Of a stretch of 21,133 nucleotides of DNA, positions 16,543 through 21,133 are shown one piece after another. Under the pieces are notes generated by a model. That model had not been told where the DNA came from and made no database searches. It saw only the letters and a program-made list of their open reading frames with translations. Position 1 is the first letter of the stretch; every line of letters begins with the position of its first letter. Location: NCBI GenBank assembly GCA_021732945.1, contig JAKFWB010000275.1, forward strand, positions 1-21,133. Direction: 5' to 3'. This DNA comes from Porphyrobacter sp. GTDB lineage: Bacteria; Pseudomonadota; Alphaproteobacteria; Sphingomonadales; Sphingomonadaceae. The position numbers were made by a program, and so were the translations under genes.

Positions 16543-17277
16543 ATGGCGCTGTTCGAAGCCCTCGTCGCCCTGCATGTCGCCACTGGCGTGGTGGGGCTGA
16601 CCGCGTTCTGGGGGCCGATTGTCACCCGCAAGGGCTCAGGGTGGCATCGCAAATGGGGCAAGGCGGCGTCTTATGGCTTCCTTGGCGCAGGCGCGCTGGC
16701 GATCGCGATGGCGCTGCTTTCACTTTACGGGCAGGAATACCGGCACCCTGAAATCACCGACCGCGCGCTGTATGACGGGCTGTTCGGGTGGATGATGCTG
16801 TATCTCGGCGTACTGACAATCGGCTTTGTCGACTATGGCCGCGCCGTGATCCGCCACTCGCGCGACCGCTGCGCGCTGCGGCGGCTGCGATACCAAGCGG
16901 TGATCGCCGCCGTGGTGATTTCGGGCGCGTGGTGCGGCATCTATGGCTTCCAGGTCGAGCATCCGCTGATGATGCTGGTGGCCTTCATTGGCATCGTCGC
17001 CATGCTGATCCAGCAACGCTACATCTGGAGAGCTGCGGACTTCCCGCACAGCGCTTACGTTGGCGAGCATTTCCGCGCGCTGATCGGAATGGGGATTTCG
17101 GCCTATACCGCCTTCATGTCAGTCGGGCTGATTAGGCTGGTGCCCGAACACGTATTCAACCCCGCAATCTGGGCTGGGCCGAGTGTGGTCGGGGTGAGCC
17201 TGATCATCTATTTCACGCTCAAGGCCAAGAAGGCGGCCGCGCCAAAGCCCTCAGACGCTCGCCCACATCCGCAATAG
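16543..17277 (+). CDS. Multi-spanning membrane protein, DUF2306-like (244 aa)
   Basis: Inner-membrane protein with about seven hydrophobic segments, starting at LVALHVATGVVGLTAFWG and ending with VVGVSLIIYFTL before a basic KAKK tail. A histidine in the first segment (H11) and the loop KGSGWHRKWGK (H35) resemble the H and K-G-x-H-x-x-x-G pattern of DUF2306 membrane proteins, so I call it DUF2306-like with modest confidence. The start is the ATG at 16543; a TTG six codons earlier is possible, and neither has a strong ribosome binding site. It follows the peptidase by 43 nt and may be co-transcribed. Its last 27 bases overlap the end of the convergent hydroxylase gene. Function is unknown. Confidence 0.7.
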   Translation: MALFEALVALHVATGVVGLTAFWGPIVTRKGSGWHRKWGKAASYGFLGAGALAIAMALLSLYGQEYRHPEITDRALYDGLFGWMMLYLGVLTIGFVDYGRAVIRHSRDRCALRRLRYQAVIAAVVISGAWCGIYGFQVEHPLMMLVAFIGIVAMLIQQRYIWRAADFPHSAYVGEHFRALIGMGISAYTAFMSVGLIRLVPEHVFNPAIWAGPSVVGVSLIIYFTLKAKKAAAPKPSDARPHPQ

Positions 17278-17928
17278 GTTAGCGATGGTCTTGTCCAAGG
17301 TCAGCAGTTCAGCTGATTGGCTGGGCAGCGTCTTGCGCAATGCGGTGCGCAGGTTTTCAAGGTCGAACAGCATCTCGCGCTGCGCCTGATCGGCGAGCAG
17401 GCTCTCGATCCAACCGACGCACACGATACGTTCGCCGCGCGTCACCGGCTTGACCTCGTGAATGCTGGCTGAAGGGTAGAGCACCAGATAGCCCGCCTCG
17501 CCCTTCAAGTCCTGCGTCATCCCAGCAGCGTGGATCACCAGCTCGCCGCCATCATATTCGCTCGGCGGGGTGAGGAACAGCGTGAAGGACAGGTCGGTCC
17601 GCAACCGCTGCACGCCCTTCCCCATCAGCGCATTGTCAACATGCGCGCCGTAGCGGCCATCGACCCCGGTCTTGCTGATCATCAGCGGCGAGAAGCGGCG
17701 GGGCTGCGCGGCGGCTTTCACCACGGCGTTTTCGGCGATGATCGGCGCAAGCTCATCCTGCATCCGGCGTCCGGCAGCGGTGTTCATCGCGGCTTGCAGG
17801 TTGCGCTTCACTTCGCGCGCTACCGCGCCCGCCGTCTCGCGCCCGTCGCGCCATTCAAGCATACCGATCCGGGTCCGCAAGGCGGCGAGGTGGTCGGCAT
17901 CGGGCAGGGCATTGATGACAAGGATCAT
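17251..17928 (-). CDS. PKHD-type Fe(II)/2-oxoglutarate hydroxylase, PiuC/YbiX family (225 aa)
   Basis: Cytoplasmic non-haem iron dioxygenase of the PiuC/YbiX family, which is often encoded beside siderophore-type TonB-dependent receptors; the natural substrate is not established. The iron triad is visible as H96 and D98 in GRYGAHVDNA and H157 in SASIHEVKPV. R164 (VTRGER) is placed to bind 2-oxoglutarate. The strand FTLFLTPPSEYDGGELVI between them is characteristic. Length matches the family (about 225). The ATG at 17928 gives the usual MILVINALPD start; a TTG eight codons upstream is less likely. It follows the TetR gene by 51 nt on the same strand, so the two are probably one operon, divergent from the receptor at 18785. 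The 3' end overlaps the convergent membrane-protein gene by 27 nt. Confidence 0.85.
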   Translation of the reverse strand: MILVINALPDADHLAALRTRIGMLEWRDGRETAGAVAREVKRNLQAAMNTAAGRRMQDELAPIIAENAVVKAAAQPRRFSPLMISKTGVDGRYGAHVDNALMGKGVQRLRTDLSFTLFLTPPSEYDGGELVIHAAGMTQDLKGEAGYLVLYPSASIHEVKPVTRGERIVCVGWIESLLADQAQREMLFDLENLRTALRKTLPSQSAELLTLDKTIANLLRMWASV

Positions 17929-17979
17929 GCGAGTGAGGTCTATCGCGGGCAACGAGCCAAGGGAAGCGCCAGCACGGCG

Positions 17980-18663
17980 TCAGCGTCGCATCACCCCCTC
18001 GGCGAGCAAGCGGTTGACGTGGGCGGCAATCGCATCCGGCGGCATCGCAGCCCCGTCATTGGCCCCGCCCCACACCACATAGCGCAGGCCGACAAACACG
18101 TTCATCCCCATCACCGCCCATGCCTCCAGCTCGCCCAGACCGTCGCGGAACTCACCGCCTGCTGTCCCTGCGCGCAATCGTTCAGCGATCCGTGCGGCGA
18201 TGGTTTCATAATGTTCGCGGTAGCTGGCCGGATCGACGAATTCGGCTTCGTCGATGATGCGATACACTTCCTTGTGTGCGGCGGCGAAGTTGAGGAACGC
18301 CCCGAGCGCCGCGCGCTCGATCTCCAGCGCCCCCATGCCATCATGCAATGCTGAGCGGGCGCTGGTGCGCACCTTCTCGCTCATGTCGGCCACCAACGCG
18401 CGGAACAATGCGTCCTTGCTGTCGAAATAGGTGTAGAAACTGCCCAAGGCCACGCCCGCGCGCCGCGTAATCGAGCTGACTGAGGCTTCGTGAAAGCCCT
18501 TCTCGCCAAACTCCTCCGCTGCCGCATCGAGCAGTTTGCGCAAGGTCCGCCGCCCGCGATCAGTTCGCGGCGTCTTGGCCTCGGGAACGGCGCCTTCGGT
18601 CAACACTATGCTTTCCCCCGCCGCATCTGCGACCTTTGTCCCGCTCCCGTGACTGTTGCGCAT
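17980..18663 (-). CDS. TetR-family transcriptional regulator (227 aa)
   Basis: DNA-binding repressor of the TetR family. The N-terminal 35 residues are a loose extension. The helix-turn-helix lies at about 55-82 (HEASVSSITRRAGVALGSFYTYF, with the family-typical GSFYTYF followed by DSKDALFRALV). The C-terminal helical ligand domain is poorly conserved, so the inducer cannot be guessed. The ATG at 18663 has GAGGGAG 7 nt upstream. It is transcribed away from the TonB-dependent receptor, with a palindromic site between them, and is followed by the hydroxylase, so it most likely controls the receptor and its own operon. Confidence 0.85.
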   Translation of the reverse strand: MRNSHGSGTKVADAAGESIVLTEGAVPEAKTPRTDRGRRTLRKLLDAAAEEFGEKGFHEASVSSITRRAGVALGSFYTYFDSKDALFRALVADMSEKVRTSARSALHDGMGALEIERAALGAFLNFAAAHKEVYRIIDEAEFVDPASYREHYETIAARIAERLRAGTAGGEFRDGLGELEAWAVMGMNVFVGLRYVVWGGANDGAAMPPDAIAAHVNRLLAEGVMRR

Positions 18664-18709
18664 CGGCTACTCCCTCGGCCCATTCGCTACGCTGGCACAG
18701 CACGGTGCA

Positions 18710-18737
18710 CAAGTCCAAACTTGAAACATGGTTCAAC
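18710..18737. promoter_or_regulatory. Probable TetR operator between tetR and the receptor gene
   Basis: Two overlapping palindromes are present: CAAGT-CCAA-ACTTG (18710-18723, perfect 5-bp arms) and CTTGAAACATGGTTCAAC (18720-18737, 14 of 18 symmetric around CATG). They cover the -35 box of the receptor promoter, which suits repression by the divergent TetR protein. Confidence 0.5.
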
Positions 18738-18749
18738 TTTCAATATCAG
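18721..18749 (+). promoter_or_regulatory. Promoter of the TonB-dependent receptor gene
   Basis: TTGAAA (18721-18726) and TATCAG (18744-18749) are 17 nt apart, about 36 nt before the start codon. The -35 box is inside the palindromic operator. No Fur-box-like sequence is visible here. Confidence 0.45.
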
Positions 18750-18784
18750 AGTGGCAATAGAGGGCCAGGAGAGGAACAGACCCC

Positions 18785-21106
18785 ATGACCAAGACATTTT
18801 ATAGCCGCGCCTTGCTGCTTGCCGGTTGCGCCGGAATCACCACCTTCGCCGCCCCCGCCTATGCGCAAGACGCGGTCGATGACACCACCAGCGTCAGCGA
18901 CGAAGCTGAAGAAGGCGTCATCATCGTCACCGCCCGCCGCCGCGAGGAACGCCTGATCGACGTGCCGCTGTCCGTCACCGCAATTTCTGGCGAAGCCTTG
19001 GCCCAGCAGGGCATTCAGGACCTGACCCAGATCGGCCAGCAGGTGCCCAACATCACGCTCGAAGTCAGCCGCGGCACCAACACCACCCTTACCGCGTTCA
19101 TCCGCGGCGTCGGCCAGCAGGATCCGGTCGCCGGGTTCGAGGCGGGCGTCGGCCTCTATGTCGGTGACGTCTATCTCAACCGGCCCCAAGCCGCCGTGCT
19201 CGATGTCTATGATGTTGAGCGGATCGAAGTGCTGCGCGGACCGCAGGGCACGCTCTATGGTCGCAACACCATTGGCGGCGCGATCAAGTACGTCACCGCT
19301 GAATTGCCCGACGACACCAGCGTGAAGATCCGTGGGACCTATGGCTCCTATGATCAGGCCGATCTGATCATCACCGCTTCGACCCCGATCAGCGACAGCC
19401 TGAAAATCGGCGCCAGCGGCGCCCGGCTGTCACGCGGCGGCTTTGGCGACAATCTCACGCTTGGCACGGAAAACTACAACAAGGACGTGTGGGCCGCGCG
19501 CGGCACGATCGAATTCGATAGCGGGCCGGTGTTCGTTCGCCTGTCGGGCGATTACGTCAAGGACAATTCCGAAGCGCGCCAAGGCCACCGCTTCATCCCC
19601 GGCCGCCTCAGTGGCGCGCCGGTGCTGGACGATGTGTTCGATACCCGCGCGGGTCTCAACATCGTCGATCAGGAAGTCGAAGCCTTTGGCGGCGCATTGA
19701 ATGTCGCCATCGAGCTCAGCGACACGATCACATTCAAGTCGATCACCGGCTACCGCGAGGACAGCTCCACCAGCCCGATCGATTTCGACAGCCTTCCTGC
19801 CGTCGACCTCGATGTGCCCGCGATCTACGAGAACGATCAGTTCAGCCAGGAGCTGCAACTGCTCTTTGAAAGCGACAACCTTTCTGGCGTGCTCGGGTTC
19901 TACTACCTTGATGCCAATGCCTTCACCGCGTTCGACGTGGCGCTGTTCACCACCGTCGCCGGGCTGACCGCGCAGACGCTGGGCGACGCCAATACCGAGA
20001 CATGGTCGGTGTTCGGCGACTTCACCTATGACCTCACCGACACGATCAACCTCTCGCTCGGCGGGCGCTACACCAACGACAAGCGCACCAGCCAGGTGCT
20101 GCGCACCACCTTCCTTGGCGGGTTCTCCAACCTGTTCGGCGGCACGGGCGTAGCAGCAGCGGTCACCAGCAACTTCAATGGCAGCGCAACCTTTGAGGAT
20201 TTCAACCCGCGCGCTTCGATCAGCTGGCAGCCGAACGCCAATCACAACCTCTATTTCAGCTATTCGCAGGGCTTCAAGGGCGGCGGGTTTGACCCGCGCG
20301 GCCAGACCACTGCGTGCCGCAATCCGCGCGGCGGCGCTTGCAATGCGGATGAGGTGTTTGATTTCCTCGCCTTCGATCCGGAAACGGTCGACTCCTATGA
20401 GCTGGGCTGGAAGGCCTCGCTGCTCGAAAACCGGGTAAATATCAGCCTTGCAGCCTTCCTCGGCCAATACACGGACGTGCAGATCCCCGGCTCGGTCGGC
20501 TTTGATTCCAATGGCGACGGGGTGAATGAAAGCTTCATCGGCATCACCTCCAACGCTGCTGACGCGGACGTCAACGGGATCGAATTTGAAGGCACGGCGC
20601 TGGTCGGCCGGGATTTTGCAGGGGACGGCAGCCGCTTCAGCGTCAACTGGTCGCTTGGCGTGCTCGATGCCAAGTTCAACACCTTCATCGACAATTTCGG
20701 CCGCGACGTGGCCGATCAACGCGTGTTCCAGAACACGCCTGATGTGACCGCGCATATGGGCTTCACCCTCGGCCTGCCGATGGCTGGCGGGACAACCGAT
20801 TTCATCGGCCTCGCCTCGCTGCGGTCAGACGCGAGCCAGTTTGAAACGCCCAACCCGTTCCTCGATCAGGATGGCTTTGTGCTGGTCGATGCGAGCGTGG
20901 TCTACACCGTGGACAGCGGGCTGTTCTCGATCGGGGTGCATGGCAAGAACCTGTTCGACAAGGAATACATTGTCGCAGGCTACAACTTCGTCGCGGGCGG
21001 CGTGGGCGGTGCGCCCTTCGTGCCGACACTGGGCCGCGAAGGCACGCTGACCGGCTTCTACGGCGATACGCGCCGGATCTACGTGACCGCGCAGGTGAAC
21101 TTCTAG
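18785..21106 (+). CDS. TonB-dependent outer-membrane receptor (773 aa)
   Basis: Outer-membrane active transporter driven by TonB-ExbBD. A signal peptide covers 1-27 (FAAPAYA/QDA). EGVIIVTARRREE (43-55) is the TonB box, followed by the plug with VPLSVTAISGEALAQQGI, FIRGVGQQDP and VERIEVLRGPQGTLYGRNTIGG, all standard plug blocks. The barrel follows, with YFSYSQGFKGGGFD and the C-terminal VTAQVNF ending in the expected phenylalanine. Length is typical. AGGAGAGG lies upstream of the ATG at 18785. The divergent TetR and hydroxylase suggest a regulated uptake locus. Receptors of this sphingomonad type take up siderophores, sugars or aromatic compounds, and the substrate cannot be read from the sequence. 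Confidence 0.9.
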   Translation: MTKTFYSRALLLAGCAGITTFAAPAYAQDAVDDTTSVSDEAEEGVIIVTARRREERLIDVPLSVTAISGEALAQQGIQDLTQIGQQVPNITLEVSRGTNTTLTAFIRGVGQQDPVAGFEAGVGLYVGDVYLNRPQAAVLDVYDVERIEVLRGPQGTLYGRNTIGGAIKYVTAELPDDTSVKIRGTYGSYDQADLIITASTPISDSLKIGASGARLSRGGFGDNLTLGTENYNKDVWAARGTIEFDSGPVFVRLSGDYVKDNSEARQGHRFIPGRLSGAPVLDDVFDTRAGLNIVDQEVEAFGGALNVAIELSDTITFKSITGYREDSSTSPIDFDSLPAVDLDVPAIYENDQFSQELQLLFESDNLSGVLGFYYLDANAFTAFDVALFTTVAGLTAQTLGDANTETWSVFGDFTYDLTDTINLSLGGRYTNDKRTSQVLRTTFLGGFSNLFGGTGVAAAVTSNFNGSATFEDFNPRASISWQPNANHNLYFSYSQGFKGGGFDPRGQTTACRNPRGGACNADEVFDFLAFDPETVDSYELGWKASLLENRVNISLAAFLGQYTDVQIPGSVGFDSNGDGVNESFIGITSNAADADVNGIEFEGTALVGRDFAGDGSRFSVNWSLGVLDAKFNTFIDNFGRDVADQRVFQNTPDVTAHMGFTLGLPMAGGTTDFIGLASLRSDASQFETPNPFLDQDGFVLVDASVVYTVDSGLFSIGVHGKNLFDKEYIVAGYNFVAGGVGGAPFVPTLGREGTLTGFYGDTRRIYVTAQVNF

Positions 21107-21121
21107 GCCGAAATCTCCCCT

Positions 21122-21133
21122 CCCCTCAAGGGG
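21122..21133 (+). terminator. Possible terminator cut by the window end
   Basis: CCCC-TCAA-GGGG follows the receptor stop by 15 nt and reaches the last base of the window. The CTCCCCT before it suggests a longer CCCCTCCCC/GGGGAGGGG hairpin continuing outside. It would end the receptor transcript. Confidence 0.35.

Noticed and set aside
19430..20755. Minus-strand open frame of 441 codons opposite the TonB-dependent receptor
   Set aside because: It is fully inside a canonical receptor gene and has no recognisable protein features.

Overview
The window looks like a GC-rich alphaproteobacterial chromosome, most likely Sphingomonadales (an Erythrobacter/Novosphingobium-type genome). This rests on the GC-rich codon use, the TonB-dependent receptor with a TetR and a PKHD hydroxylase beside it, the DUF11-type envelope genes, and the RepC-type replication gene. 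The genus is inferred from recognition of protein families, not from any search.

Region 1 (1 to about 2237) is the end of an integrated mobile element. Three genes on the minus strand are chained by ATGA stop/start overlaps: a RepC-like replication initiator, an unrecognised 211-residue protein, and a gene cut by the window edge. Upstream of repC, on the opposite strand, is a sigma70-like promoter followed by a strong intrinsic terminator. Together they predict a roughly 60-nt antisense RNA like the ctRNA of repABC replicons. The region ends in the 3' part of a tRNA-Val(CAC), from the anticodon arm to CCA, with no 5' half. This is the expected scar of tRNA-targeted integration; the intact tRNA should lie to the left, outside the window.

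Region 2 (2365-13336) is a five-gene minus-strand operon with gaps of 0 to 37 nt. In transcription order it encodes a DUF11-like secreted protein (332 aa), a small secreted DUF11-related protein (159 aa), a second DUF11-like secreted protein (342 aa), a 1710-aa protein with DUF11, carboxypeptidase-regulatory-like and Ig-like parts ahead of a large predicted outer-membrane barrel, and a 1090-aa secreted parallel beta-helix protein. Nearly all of it carries signal peptides and no enzyme motif is visible. I read it as a cell-surface or exported assembly of unknown function, and it is the best candidate in the window for an undescribed system.

Region 3 (13337-13874) separates that operon from the next gene. 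It holds a MITE-like element of about 150 bp with 34-bp imperfect terminal inverted repeats flanked by TA, and a pair of exact 11-bp direct repeats 20 bp apart.

Region 4 (13875-21133) is ordinary chromosomal cargo: a secreted M14 zinc carboxypeptidase-like protein, a multi-spanning membrane protein of DUF2306 type, and a convergent pair encoding a PiuC-type PKHD hydroxylase and a TetR regulator. The TetR gene is divergent from a TonB-dependent receptor across a palindromic operator that overlaps the receptor promoter. The last three genes look like one nutrient-uptake module.
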